34,620 nt of DNA. It comes from an uncultured Muribaculaceae bacterium (GTDB lineage Bacteria; Bacteroidota; Bacteroidia; Bacteroidales; Muribaculaceae). A model generated the notes under the pieces. It did not search any database, was not told where the DNA came from, and was given only the letters and a program-made list of their open reading frames with translations. The stretch spans positions 1-34,620 of the forward strand of contig CAJUAR010000026.1 in NCBI GenBank assembly GCA_910584495.1, in the 5' to 3' direction. Position 1 is the first letter of the stretch. Each line of letters starts with the position of its first letter. Below, piece by piece: positions 8,160 to 17,209 of the stretch. The position numbers and the translations under genes are program-made.

Positions 8160-10178
8160 ATGAACAAAACTATGTTAGTAGCCCTTGGTACTCTGGTTAT
8201 GTTTGGCGCAAGCTCTTGCTCGCGTTCGGCTGCAGAACCCAAAGGTATCGATGCCGCAAACCTCGACACTTCGGTGGCTCCCGGCGACGATTTTTACGAC
8301 TATGCCTGCGGTGGATGGATGAAGGCCAATCCACTGAAGCCTGAGTATTCGCGCTTCGGAACTTTCGATGCTCTTGGCGAAAACAATCGTGAACAAGTCC
8401 GTGACCTTGTCGAAGAACTTGCAAAAGCCGACAATGCAGCCGGCACAAATGCTCAAAAGGTGGCCGACCTCTATAAGATGGGGCTCGACAGTGTGCGCCT
8501 TAACAATGACGGTGTAGCTCCTATTGTCGAAGACCTCGCTATTATTGCCGAGACTCCACGTGAAAAAATTATTGACCTCATCGCAACCATGCCCGGTGTG
8601 GATGCTTTCTTCGGAACTGGTGTTGAAGCCGATCTGGCAAATGCCGACAAAAATGCAATGTACTGGGCTCAAGGTGGTCTTGGACTAGGAAACCGCGATT
8701 ACTACACCGACCAGACCGAACGCGCTGAAACTATCCGCAAAGCTTATACTACCTATCTTACCACTCTTGCCAAACTCATCGGCTATGACGAAGCACAGAC
8801 AAAACGCTTCACCGACAATGTTATGGCCATAGAAACCGAGCTGGCTAAAAACCAGATGACACGTACCGAGCTGCGAAATATCGAAGCCCAGTACAACCCC
8901 ACTTCGGTGGCCCAGCTAGCCAAGGAATATCCCAATGTAGACCTCAGCCACTATTTCGACTTGCAGAAACTCAAAGTCGACTCTGTGATTGTCGGTCAGC
9001 CTGCCTACTATGCAACAGTGTCGAAAGTCCTCAAGGAGGCCGACGAACAGGCCCTCCGCGACTATGTCGCAGCTTCCTATATGAGTTCGGCAGCTCCTTA
9101 TCTCAGCGACGAATTCATCAATGCCGCTTTCGAACTTGACAAAGTCATTTCGGGTGTTGAACAGCAGCAGCCGCGATGGAAACGCTCGCTCGCAGTTCCA
9201 AATAGCATTCTTGGCGAAGCTCTTGGCGAGCTCTACGTCGAGAAACACTTTCCTGCAAGCTCTAAAGAAAAAATGCTCACATTGGTCGGCAATTTGCAGA
9301 CAGCTCTCGGCCAACATATCGAAAATCTCACATGGATGAGCGATACCACCAAAGCACGTGCCAAAGAAAAACTCGCAGCATTCACTGTAAAAATCGGCTA
9401 CCCCGACAAATGGCGAGACTACTCTGCCCTGACAATAGACCCTGAGCTTTCTTATTGGAAAAACGTTCAGAATGCAATACTATTCAACCAGGACTATAAC
9501 AATGCAGACTATGGCAAGCCCGTGGACCGCACTCGTTGGTATATGTCGCCACAAACCGTCAATGCCTACTACAACCCGACTACGAACGAAATCTGTTTCC
9601 CCGCCGGCATTCTCCAACCTCCGTTCTTCGATCCCGAAGCCGATGATGCTGTCAACTATGGTGCTATAGGCGTGGTTATTGGTCATGAAATGACGCACGG
9701 ATTCGACGATCAGGGCCGTCAGTTCGACAAAGACGGCAACTTTGCAAACTGGTGGACAGAAGCCGATGCAAAAGCATTTAACGAAGTTGCCGACAAACTT
9801 GTCGCTCAGTTCGACAGCATTGAAGTCGCTCCGGGTGTTCACGCCAACGGTCGTCTTACCCTTGGCGAAAACATCGCCGACCAGGGCGGTCTGCGTGTTG
9901 CGCACACTGCTTATCTCAATTCGCTCAATGGACAGGAGGCTCCCGTTATCGACGGTTTCACTCCCGACCAGCGTTTCTATCTTGCATACGCCAATGTTTG
10001 GGCCGGAAACATCCGTCCTGAAGAAGTACTGTCGCGTACACAGAACGACCCTCACTCTCTTGGCCGTTGGCGTGTTAACGCATCCCTCCGCAACCTGCAG
10101 CCTTTCTTCGAAGCTTTCAACATCACCGAGGGTCAGCCAATGTTCCTCCCCGAAAGCGAACGAGTGATTATCTGGTAA
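8160..10178 (+). CDS. M13 family zinc metallopeptidase lipoprotein (PepO/neprilysin-like)
   Basis: This 672-residue peptidase of the neprilysin/endothelin-converting enzyme family would cleave oligopeptides outside the cytoplasm. The N-terminus is a lipoprotein signal with Cys at residue 20 (GASSCSRS), so the enzyme is anchored to a membrane and faces the periplasm or surface. Zinc ligands are visible: H509-E510-M-T-H513 and E570 in GENIADQGG, with D574 completing the ExxxD motif. The substrate-binding NAYYNP motif is present, as is the C-terminal VIIW ending typical of the family. Length is normal. It lies 32 nt after the ABC-F gene and may share its transcript, which ends at the terminator at 10198. 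Confidence 0.94.
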   Translation: MNKTMLVALGTLVMFGASSCSRSAAEPKGIDAANLDTSVAPGDDFYDYACGGWMKANPLKPEYSRFGTFDALGENNREQVRDLVEELAKADNAAGTNAQKVADLYKMGLDSVRLNNDGVAPIVEDLAIIAETPREKIIDLIATMPGVDAFFGTGVEADLANADKNAMYWAQGGLGLGNRDYYTDQTERAETIRKAYTTYLTTLAKLIGYDEAQTKRFTDNVMAIETELAKNQMTRTELRNIEAQYNPTSVAQLAKEYPNVDLSHYFDLQKLKVDSVIVGQPAYYATVSKVLKEADEQALRDYVAASYMSSAAPYLSDEFINAAFELDKVISGVEQQQPRWKRSLAVPNSILGEALGELYVEKHFPASSKEKMLTLVGNLQTALGQHIENLTWMSDTTKARAKEKLAAFTVKIGYPDKWRDYSALTIDPELSYWKNVQNAILFNQDYNNADYGKPVDRTRWYMSPQTVNAYYNPTTNEICFPAGILQPPFFDPEADDAVNYGAIGVVIGHEMTHGFDDQGRQFDKDGNFANWWTEADAKAFNEVADKLVAQFDSIEVAPGVHANGRLTLGENIADQGGLRVAHTAYLNSLNGQEAPVIDGFTPDQRFYLAYANVWAGNIRPEEVLSRTQNDPHSLGRWRVNASLRNLQPFFEAFNITEGQPMFLPESERVIIW

Positions 10179-10197
10179 AATTTCAACCAAATAATTT

Positions 10198-10237
10198 CAG
10201 GTCGTCATAGCATGTGTTATGACGACCTGTTTTTTTT
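10198..10237 (+). terminator. Rho-independent terminator after the M13 peptidase gene
   Basis: A perfect 12-bp stem (10198-10209 with 10218-10229, CAGGTCGTCATA/TATGACGACCTG) with an 8-nt loop is followed by eight T residues. It is a strong terminator. Its T-run again supplies the TTTG of the next promoter. Confidence 0.92.
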
Positions 10238-10265
10238 GCTGACACAGAAAAAAAGCTTATCTTTG
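10235..10265 (+). promoter_or_regulatory. Promoter of the ROK-GH2 unit
   Basis: TTTG at 10235-10238 and TATCTTTG at 10258-10265 are 19 bp apart. The transcript would begin near 10271, giving a leader of about 35 nt before ATG 10305. This supports the internal ATG over the upstream in-frame ATG at 10212, which lies in the terminator. Confidence 0.65.
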
Positions 10266-10304
10266 CACTACTGCAGTTCTACAGCATTTTTCACAACGAT
10301 TATT

Positions 10305-11129
10305 ATGAAAATAGGTATAGATTTAGGAGGAACTAATATCAGAGTAGGCCTGGTGGAGGACAGCAAAATAATCCGTAAGGAATTAATGCCTTGTCCTTCG
10401 ACAGACAAAGCTGAAATCGTTCTCCAGGCCATATCAACCCTCGTCAGCCATTTAATAATCCCCGGGGTGTCTTCAATCGGTATTGGCGTGCCATCGCTTG
10501 TGGATTCGGTGCGGGGTATTGTTTACAATGCAACCAATATCCCTTCGTGGCAGGAAGTTCACATCAAAGATTATCTCGAAAAGCATTTTGACATCCCCGT
10601 GCAAGTCAACAACGATGCAAACTGTTTTGCTCTTGGCGAGCAACGTTTTGGCTGCGGGAACAAATGTCGTTCGCTTGTCGGCATAACGCTCGGCACAGGA
10701 GTGGGCAGCGGTCTTATTCTCAATGGCGAACTCCATTCCGGTCGCAACACCGGCGCCGGCGAAATTGGCGAGCTGCCATATATGGGCGGCCATAATTTCG
10801 AATATTGGTGCAGCAGTGTGTTTTTTGAACGCGAATACGGTATCAGCGGCAAAGATGCAGCCCAAGCAGCTGCAAACGGCGGCTCAAAAGCTCTCGACAT
10901 CTGGGGTGTGTACGGCAGGCATGTAGGCAACCTTGTCAAAGCTGTCCTTTTTGCCTACGACCCGGAAATGGTCGTTTTTGGAGGCGGCATTTCTTCGGCA
11001 TACAAGTACTTTGCACCCTCGATGCTTGCCGAACTTGCCACCTTCCCCTATCCCTCAAGCCTCTTGAATCTCAAAATAGAAACCTCTAAGCTCAAGGATG
11101 TCGCTATCCTTGGGGCATCTGCATTATGA
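10305..11129 (+). CDS. ROK family sugar kinase (glucokinase/glucosamine kinase type)
   Basis: This 274-residue cytosolic kinase would phosphorylate a hexose or amino sugar with ATP. The N-terminal phosphate-binding motif GIDLGGTN and catalytic base D104 in NNDAN are present, followed by GTGVGSGLI and a GGGIS adenosine motif. The zinc motif CxCGxxGCxE of many ROK proteins is absent; the equivalent place reads EIGELPYMGGHNFEYWCSS. The start ATG 10305 gives MKIGIDLGGTN; an upstream in-frame ATG lies in the terminator before the promoter. Its stop overlaps the GH2 start by 4 nt (ATGA), so the two are translationally coupled. The substrate is therefore perhaps the sugar freed by the GH2 enzyme, such as glucosamine or glucose. 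Confidence 0.87.
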   Translation: MKIGIDLGGTNIRVGLVEDSKIIRKELMPCPSTDKAEIVLQAISTLVSHLIIPGVSSIGIGVPSLVDSVRGIVYNATNIPSWQEVHIKDYLEKHFDIPVQVNNDANCFALGEQRFGCGNKCRSLVGITLGTGVGSGLILNGELHSGRNTGAGEIGELPYMGGHNFEYWCSSVFFEREYGISGKDAAQAAANGGSKALDIWGVYGRHVGNLVKAVLFAYDPEMVVFGGGISSAYKYFAPSMLAELATFPYPSSLLNLKIETSKLKDVAILGASAL

Positions 11130-13687
11130 AAACAAATACAGCCCTTTTTCTTGCTGCGGCTTTGTCGTTGGCATCAAATACTGCCCAAGCAATAAAAACA
11201 CAACTCTATAACAACTGGCAAATGCAATCATCCGCTATTGTCGGTTACGATGGTTCAAAACTGCCCGACAACGCCGGCTGGCTCGATGCTACGGTGCCGT
11301 CTACGGCTATGGGCGTGCTTATGGACAACCATGTTTTCCCTTCAGACTTGCTCAATGGCGAGAACTATAAAAGCTTAGACCGCAGCCGTTTCGATGTGCC
11401 ATGGTGGTGGAGAACGACATTCTCATTATCTAAGGAAGATACCGCCCGCAAAGTATCGTTAGAACTGGACGGTCTTAGCTACCGGGCTGATGTATGGGTA
11501 AACGGCAAACTTGTTGCCAAAGCCGATGAGATTTATGGGCCGTTCCGTCAACATTCCATCGACATCAGCAAGTATGTTGTGCCGGGAAATAATAAAGTCG
11601 CCCTTATGGTGAGCCGTGCGCAAAAGGGCGAACCCAACATCGGTTTTGTGGACTGGAATCCGCGGCCGGCCGATGAAAACATGGGCCTGTTCCGCCCCAT
11701 CTGGCTAAATGTGACAAACGATGTGGCGATAACCAATCCCGCAGTGAAGAGCAAAGTCAACAAGCGCACGCTCCACGAAGCCTGGCTGTCGGTAGAAGCT
11801 ACTTTAGTCAACAAATCGGCCAAACCAGTCAATGGTGTTTTGAAAGCAAAATTCGACGGACAAGAAATCTCCAAACAGGTTTATCTGCGTCCCGGAAGCA
11901 ACACAATCGACATGATTGCAGCCGAGTATCCCCAACTTCACATTGCTAATCCTCAGCTCTGGTGGCCAAACAATCTTGGTCCTCAAAATCTCCACAACAT
12001 GGAGCTCTCGTTTGAATGCAATGGCAAAGTATCGGATGTGACAACAGTGAAGTTCGGCATCCGCGAAGTTGAATCGTATCTCACCGCCGAAAATCAACGA
12101 GGATTCAAAATCAACGGCAAGCCCGTGCTCCTTCGCAGCGCCGGATGGACCGACGATATTTTCCTTCGCAACGACAGCTCTCGCAACCGAATCGAAGCTA
12201 ATTATGCACGCGACATGGGCCTGAACTCCCTTCGTTTCGAAAATATTTGGGGAACGTCCGAGCACATCTACGATCTTTGCGACAGCTTGGGGCTGATGGT
12301 CCTCACCGGTTGGAGTTGCCAGTGGGAATGGGAAAATTATTTTGGCGCGCCCAACGACAAATATGGCTGTATCGTTAAAGAAGACGACCAGAAACTCATC
12401 GCCCGCTCATTTGGCGACCAGGTGGCATGGCTAAGAAACCATCCGTCGATAATTGCTTGGTTTGTAGGCTCCGACGTTATGCCTCGTCCCGAACTTGAAG
12501 AAAAATACCGGCGTGTCCTCATTCCCCTCGATGACCGTCCATATATTACTTCGGCCAAACAGCGTGTGAGCGATTTTTCCGGCCATTCAGGCACAAAAAT
12601 GGCCGGTCCATACGACTATGTTGCTCCATGCTATTGGTACGATCCTATGGCTCCTGGTGGAGCCTGGGGATGGAATACCGAAACAGGTATCGGAGCCCAA
12701 CTTCCTCAAAAAGAATCTATTCAGAAAATGATTCCCGCCGACAGCATTTGGCCACTGAGCGAAACATGGAATTACCATTGCACAGCTTCCGACCTGATGA
12801 ACAATCTCGATGTCCTTAACCAGGTGATTGACAAACGCTATGGCGGCGCGCGCGATTTCGATGATTATCTCCGCAAAGCCGAGTGGGTTAACTACGACGG
12901 TACCCGCACCATGTTCGAGGCTTTCCGTGCCAACATACCTCGAACCACAGGCATTGTGCAATGGATGTTCAACTCGGCATGGCCGAAGGTTTACTGGCAG
13001 CTCTACGACCATTATCTTGTACCCACATCTGCCTACTACTCCCTCCGCCACTCCAATGCTCCGTTGCAGCTCATCTACGATTATGCCAAGAAAAAAGTGG
13101 TGGCTGTAAACGAAAGTTCCTCCGCAAAAACATTGAAAGCCTCAATGCGCCGTTACCCCCTTCATGGCGCCGAGGCAATCAATAACGAAACTTTTGTCAC
13201 TGTCGATCCCTACACCGTGCAAGAGGTTTTCGAGGTCGAGAATCCTGCCGAGTTGCAATATGTTTTTCTCGAACTTTCTGATAATGACAGAATCGTAGCC
13301 GAAAATTTCTATGTGTTAAGCCCCGACAGTGACATCCTCGACTGGGAATACAACAAATGGTATATTACCCCCGTAAAACAACATGCCAATTTTTCGGCAT
13401 TGAACAAGCTTCCGGGAGTCAAACCGGCTGTCACGGCCTCACGCAATGGCGAAACCGTGATTTTTACACTCGAGAATCAATCCAATACAGTTGCTTTCTT
13501 CAACCGTATGGCAGCACTCGATGACGATGGCAATCTCATTGTTCCAACATGGTGGAGCGACAACTTCTTCTCCATCGAACCGGGCCGCAGCCGCACAATA
13601 TCATGCCGTCTCCCCTCTCCGGCATCCAAAGCTAACTTCATCCTCGAAGGATGGAATGTCCCTCTGACAAACATCTTTGTGAAATAA
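11126..13687 (+). CDS. Glycoside hydrolase family 2, exo-beta-D-glucosaminidase-like
   Basis: The 853-residue secreted enzyme starts with a signal peptide (cleavage after about residue 22, NTAQA), followed by the GH2 sugar-binding, immunoglobulin-like and TIM-barrel domains and C-terminal beta domains. The usual GH2 acid/base Asn-Glu pair is replaced by Ser-Asp: D450 in VGSDVMP. The likely nucleophile is E519 in WNTETG, 69 residues later. The Ser-Asp change and a spacing near 70 are those of exo-beta-D-glucosaminidases (CsxA type), which remove glucosamine from chitosan ends. The MFNSAWPKVYWQLYDHY region also matches that group. Beta-mannosidase is the main alternative. The gene is coupled by a 4-nt overlap to the ROK kinase gene; no SusC/SusD pair is nearby. 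Confidence 0.86.
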   Translation: MKTNTALFLAAALSLASNTAQAIKTQLYNNWQMQSSAIVGYDGSKLPDNAGWLDATVPSTAMGVLMDNHVFPSDLLNGENYKSLDRSRFDVPWWWRTTFSLSKEDTARKVSLELDGLSYRADVWVNGKLVAKADEIYGPFRQHSIDISKYVVPGNNKVALMVSRAQKGEPNIGFVDWNPRPADENMGLFRPIWLNVTNDVAITNPAVKSKVNKRTLHEAWLSVEATLVNKSAKPVNGVLKAKFDGQEISKQVYLRPGSNTIDMIAAEYPQLHIANPQLWWPNNLGPQNLHNMELSFECNGKVSDVTTVKFGIREVESYLTAENQRGFKINGKPVLLRSAGWTDDIFLRNDSSRNRIEANYARDMGLNSLRFENIWGTSEHIYDLCDSLGLMVLTGWSCQWEWENYFGAPNDKYGCIVKEDDQKLIARSFGDQVAWLRNHPSIIAWFVGSDVMPRPELEEKYRRVLIPLDDRPYITSAKQRVSDFSGHSGTKMAGPYDYVAPCYWYDPMAPGGAWGWNTETGIGAQLPQKESIQKMIPADSIWPLSETWNYHCTASDLMNNLDVLNQVIDKRYGGARDFDDYLRKAEWVNYDGTRTMFEAFRANIPRTTGIVQWMFNSAWPKVYWQLYDHYLVPTSAYYSLRHSNAPLQLIYDYAKKKVVAVNESSSAKTLKASMRRYPLHGAEAINNETFVTVDPYTVQEVFEVENPAELQYVFLELSDNDRIVAENFYVLSPDSDILDWEYNKWYITPVKQHANFSALNKLPGVKPAVTASRNGETVIFTLENQSNTVAFFNRMAALDDDGNLIVPTWWSDNFFSIEPGRSRTISCRLPSPASKANFILEGWNVPLTNIFVK

Positions 13688-13778
13688 ATCAGCAAACTCC
13701 ATAATTACAAGTTTCCTTTGCTGCAATAGATAAAAATTTTCCGATTGGATGAATTAAATTTGTGCATAAGCGCGATAA

Positions 13779-14531
13779 ATGACTATGCTGCATACATTCT
13801 TTTTTAGTCCGTCTGACACTACGCGCAAATACGCTAAGGTGATGGCAGAAGCCTTTGGAGAAGAATCCCACCTTATAGATTTGACTCACGGGCCATGTGA
13901 AGTTGAGTATGATCTAGTGCCCGGAGATACAGTGCTGATGCTTGCTCCGGTATATGCCGGACGCATACCGCCTATGGCGGCAGACCTGTTCCGTCAGATT
14001 GACGGTCATGGAATGAAAGCTATTGTCGCCGTTGTCTATGGCAACCGTGATTACGACGATGCTTTGCTTGAATTGGCAGATATTGCTGCAGAAGACGGTT
14101 TTGAGGTTGTGGCGGCTGGAGCGTTCATCGCCCAACACTGCATATTCCCTAAGGTCGCAAATGGAAGACCTGATGCTTCGGACATGGCGATTGCGATAGA
14201 TTTTATCAAAAGAGCCAAGGGGTCAGGCAAAATGGATATATCTACTATCAATGGAAACCGACCTTACAAGAAACCTGGTGCGATTCCGCTTCGACCTCAG
14301 ACCGATGAAAATGAGTGCCGCTCATGCGGTGTATGTGCGCGTGAGTGTCCGATTGGGGCTATCGACCCTGTGAGTCTGGCAACAGATAAGGACAAGTGCA
14401 TCACATGCTGTCGCTGCATAGCCGTCTGCGGCACTCATGCCCGTAAGTTCAAGGGTATCATGTATGTCACGGCAGGAAAAATATTTTGTGCCCAGAACTC
14501 TAAACCACGCAAACCGGAATTATTCTTCTGA
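13779..14531 (+). CDS. EFR1-type flavodoxin/ferredoxin fusion protein
   Basis: This 250-residue cytosolic electron-transfer protein has an N-terminal flavodoxin-like domain (about residues 5-145, with FFFSPSDTTRKYA at the phosphate-binding loop and APVYAGRIPP) and a C-terminal pair of 4Fe-4S clusters. Cluster ligands are C180, C183, C186, C190 and C207, C210, C213, C217. The order matches the EFR1 family of small redox proteins whose physiological partners are mostly unknown. ATG 13785 is an alternative start two codons in. TAAATTTG at 13755-13762 could be a -7 box 16 nt before the start, but a -33 box is not evident. It appears to be a single-gene unit. Confidence 0.85.
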   Translation: MTMLHTFFFSPSDTTRKYAKVMAEAFGEESHLIDLTHGPCEVEYDLVPGDTVLMLAPVYAGRIPPMAADLFRQIDGHGMKAIVAVVYGNRDYDDALLELADIAAEDGFEVVAAGAFIAQHCIFPKVANGRPDASDMAIAIDFIKRAKGSGKMDISTINGNRPYKKPGAIPLRPQTDENECRSCGVCARECPIGAIDPVSLATDKDKCITCCRCIAVCGTHARKFKGIMYVTAGKIFCAQNSKPRKPELFF

Positions 14532-14535
14532 CAAT

Positions 14536-14565
14536 GAATATCGAAGAGATTCGTTGTTGATATTC
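14536..14565 (+). terminator. Weak hairpin after the EFR1-type gene
   Basis: GAATATC (14536-14542) pairs with GATATTC (14559-14565) five bases after the stop codon. The loop is 16 nt and no T-run follows, so it is at best a weak terminator. Confidence 0.3.
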
Positions 14566-14622
14566 GATGTTATTGACCATATGTGCTGTTTATTTTGCGC
14601 AATGGTTGTTATTGCATTTTCG

Positions 14623-14654
14623 TTTGCTCCAATGGATAAAAATGCGTAATTTTG
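14623..14654 (+). promoter_or_regulatory. pfkA promoter
   Basis: TTTG at 14623-14626 and TAATTTTG at 14647-14654 are separated by 20 bp, a clear Bacteroidetes promoter ending 26 nt before the pfkA ATG. It probably also serves the closely spaced pyrB and flavin reductase genes. Confidence 0.75.
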
Positions 14655-14680
14655 CGGAGTAAAAATAAAAGTTCATAACC

Positions 14681-15661
14681 ATGGCAGAAATTAAATGCGT
14701 AGGTATACTGACCTCGGGGGGTGATGCTCCGGGAATGAATGCCGCTATTCGTGCCGTTACTCGTTCGGCTATCTTCAACGGTCTAAAAGTCAAAGGTATA
14801 TACCGCGGCTTCCGTGGTCTCATTACCGATGAGATTGTAGATTTCAAAACTCAAAATGTATCAAACATCATCCAACAAGGCGGAACTATCCTGAAAACGG
14901 CACGTTGCAAGGAGTTCCAGACACCCGAAGGCCGGCAGCTTGCTTACGATGTGGTACGCCGTCACGAAATCGACGCTCTTGTTGTTATCGGCGGCGACGG
15001 CTCGCTGACCGGTGCCCGTATTTTCGCCAACGAATTCAATCTGCCGATTATTGGTCTCCCCGGTACTATCGACAACGACCTCTATGGAACTGATACAACC
15101 ATCGGCTACGACACTGCGTTGAACACCATCATGCAATGTGTGGACAAGATTCGCGACACTGCCACCAGCCACGAACGCCTGTTTTTCATCGAGGTCATGG
15201 GCCGCGATGCCGGTTTTCTTGCTCTTAACGGTGCGATAGCATCAGGTGCAGAAGCTGCCATTATTCCTGAAATCTCGACCGAGGTCGACCAATTGGCAGA
15301 GCTGATCCAAAACGGTTTCCGCAAGAGCAAGAACTCGTCGATTGTTCTTGTGGCCGAAAGCCCTGTTACCGGCGGAGCCATGGGCCTTGCCGAACGTGTC
15401 AAGAACGAATATCCGGGCTATGATGTACGAGTGTCTATACTTGGCCATCTCCAGCGCGGCGGTTCTCCCACAGCCCACGACCGCATACTTGCCTCGCGCA
15501 TGGGTACCGCAGCCATCGATGCCCTCACCGAAGACCAGCGCAATGTGATGATAGGTATCAAGAACGATGAGATTGTCTATGTGCCTTTCTCCAAGGCCAT
15601 CAAAAACGACAAGCCCATCAACCGCGAGCTTCTCAACACCCTCCGTCGTCTTTCGATATAA
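14681..15661 (+). CDS. pfkA: ATP-dependent 6-phosphofructokinase
   Basis: PfkA phosphorylates fructose 6-phosphate to fructose 1,6-bisphosphate, the committing step of glycolysis. The 326-residue length is the classic bacterial PfkA size. Motifs in order are SGGDAPGMNAAIR (12-24), GGDGS at 104-108 (Gly at the position that is Asp in pyrophosphate-dependent enzymes, so ATP is the likely donor), PGTIDND at 127-133 with catalytic D131, and MGRDAGFLA. The protein is cytosolic and normally tetrameric. A clear promoter lies 26 nt upstream, and pyrB follows after 24 nt. Confidence 0.96.
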   Translation: MAEIKCVGILTSGGDAPGMNAAIRAVTRSAIFNGLKVKGIYRGFRGLITDEIVDFKTQNVSNIIQQGGTILKTARCKEFQTPEGRQLAYDVVRRHEIDALVVIGGDGSLTGARIFANEFNLPIIGLPGTIDNDLYGTDTTIGYDTALNTIMQCVDKIRDTATSHERLFFIEVMGRDAGFLALNGAIASGAEAAIIPEISTEVDQLAELIQNGFRKSKNSSIVLVAESPVTGGAMGLAERVKNEYPGYDVRVSILGHLQRGGSPTAHDRILASRMGTAAIDALTEDQRNVMIGIKNDEIVYVPFSKAIKNDKPINRELLNTLRRLSI

Positions 15662-15685
15662 GAAACATTATCTATAACAAATTGT

Positions 15686-16609
15686 ATGAACCCAAACAGT
15701 CTTGTCGCAATCAACGACCTGAGCCGCGAAGACATACTCGCCCTTCTCGACCGTACTCGTTACTTCGAGGGACACCCTAATAGTCATCTGCTCGATGGCA
15801 AAATTGTGGCTACCCTTTTCTTTGAACCTTCAACGCGGACACGCTTGAGTTTCGAAACAGCTGTCAACCGTCTCGGAGGCCGTGTTATTGGCTTTTCCGA
15901 TGCAGCCACATCGAGCACTTCAAAAGGCGAGACACTGAAGGATACCATTAAAATGGTATCCAACTATGCCGACCTCATTGTAATGCGCCATTTCATTGAA
16001 GGAGCTGCCGAATATGCCACAAGCGTTACCCAAACGCCTATTGTCAATGCCGGTGACGGTGCAAACCAGCATCCTTCGCAAACAATGCTCGACCTCTACT
16101 CTATCCTCAAGACACAGGGCAAGCTCGAAGGTCTGACCATAACAATGGTTGGCGACCTTAAATATGGCCGCACTGTCCATTCGCTCGTCACAGCAATGCG
16201 TTTCTTCAAGCCTGTTTTCTATTTCGTTTGCGACGACGAACTCGCAATGCCAGAACAGTATCTGCAGCTGTGCCGCGACAATGGTATTGAGTTCCACGTA
16301 CAGCGCGAGTTCGACCAGGACGTTATCAACAAGAGCGACATTATATACATGACACGCGTTCAGCGCGAACGTTTCAAAGACCCCGAAGCCTATGAACGTG
16401 TCAAGGATTGCTACACTCTCCGTGCCGACATGATTATGAATGCCAAGGACAATATGCGCATTCTTCATCCGCTTCCACGCGTAAACGAAATTGCCGAAGA
16501 TGTCGATGACACTGACAAGGCCTACTATTTTGAGCAAGCCCGCAACGGCGTGTATGCCCGTCAGGCCATAATCACTCGCGCACTCGGCATTGACCCATTA
16601 AAACAATGA
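15686..16609 (+). CDS. pyrB: Aspartate carbamoyltransferase, catalytic chain
   Basis: PyrB joins carbamoyl phosphate and aspartate, the first committed step of pyrimidine synthesis. The 307-residue chain has the carbamoyl-phosphate motif FEPSTRTR at 46-53, then DGANQHPSQTMLD, and the aspartate-binding HPLPRVNEI near the C-terminus. Ornithine carbamoyltransferase is excluded by these motifs. The regulatory chain gene pyrI, which often follows directly, is not here: the next gene, a flavin reductase-like one, starts inside the pyrB stop (4-nt ATGA overlap). It is 24 nt after pfkA. Confidence 0.96.
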   Translation: MNPNSLVAINDLSREDILALLDRTRYFEGHPNSHLLDGKIVATLFFEPSTRTRLSFETAVNRLGGRVIGFSDAATSSTSKGETLKDTIKMVSNYADLIVMRHFIEGAAEYATSVTQTPIVNAGDGANQHPSQTMLDLYSILKTQGKLEGLTITMVGDLKYGRTVHSLVTAMRFFKPVFYFVCDDELAMPEQYLQLCRDNGIEFHVQREFDQDVINKSDIIYMTRVQRERFKDPEAYERVKDCYTLRADMIMNAKDNMRILHPLPRVNEIAEDVDDTDKAYYFEQARNGVYARQAIITRALGIDPLKQ

Positions 16610-17172
16610 AGCACGTCTGGCGCCCAGGCAATCAACTCTACCCTGCACCGGCAGTGCTTGTGAGCTGTGGCGATGCCTTGCGCTCCAATCTCATCACCGT
16701 GGCTTGGACCGGAAACATCTGTTCCGACCCGGCCATGCTTTCCATCTCTGTGCGCCCCGAACGTTACTCCTACGACATTATCAAGCGTAATATGCAATTC
16801 ACCGCCAACCTCACCACCTCTGCCATGGCTCGAGCCACCGATTTATGCGGCGTGCGCTCAGGCCGTGACTGCGACAAATGGCAATTGTCCGGTCTTCATC
16901 CATATCCGGGTGTGGCCGTTGAGTGTCCGGCTGTCGACGAATCGCCCTTGTCCATTGAGTGTGCGGTGAAGAGCATAATCGAACTTGGCACACATCACCT
17001 CTTCATTGCCGAGGTGCTCAACGTTCTTGCCGACGACCGTTATATGGATGCCAAGACAGGAAAGTTCGAACTTGAAAAAGCCGGTCTGATGAGCTACAGC
17101 CACGGAGCGTATTTCGCTCAGGGCAACAAACTGGGAACATTCGGGTTCTCTGTCAAAAAAAATAAAAAATAA
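16606..17172 (+). CDS. Flavin reductase-like (FMN-binding split barrel) protein
   Basis: The 188-residue protein resembles the flavin reductase domain family, which binds FMN and often passes reduced flavin to a partner. Visible features are the N-terminal LVSCGDALRSNLITVAW stretch with the typical small-residue strand, then ISVRPERYSYDIIKRNMQF, the usual FMN-contact region. No transmembrane segment or signal is seen. The true partner and reaction are unknown. Its start overlaps the pyrB stop by 4 nt, implying coupled translation, and glyA follows 37 nt later. The tail (FSVKKNKK) is basic. Confidence 0.8.
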   Translation: MKHVWRPGNQLYPAPAVLVSCGDALRSNLITVAWTGNICSDPAMLSISVRPERYSYDIIKRNMQFTANLTTSAMARATDLCGVRSGRDCDKWQLSGLHPYPGVAVECPAVDESPLSIECAVKSIIELGTHHLFIAEVLNVLADDRYMDAKTGKFELEKAGLMSYSHGAYFAQGNKLGTFGFSVKKNKK

Positions 17173-17209
17173 CAGCTAACAAATTATCATAAAAATTCAT
17201 CATTCAGCT

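Noticed and set aside
10212..10304. N-terminal extension of the ROK kinase
   Set aside because: It would begin inside the upstream terminator and before the promoter, and gives a non-conserved hydrophobic stretch before the MKIGIDLGGTN start.
13690..13723. CAGCAAA / TTTGCTG inverted repeat after the GH2 gene
   Set aside because: Only 7 bp with a 20-nt loop and no T-run; too weak to call a terminator or operator.
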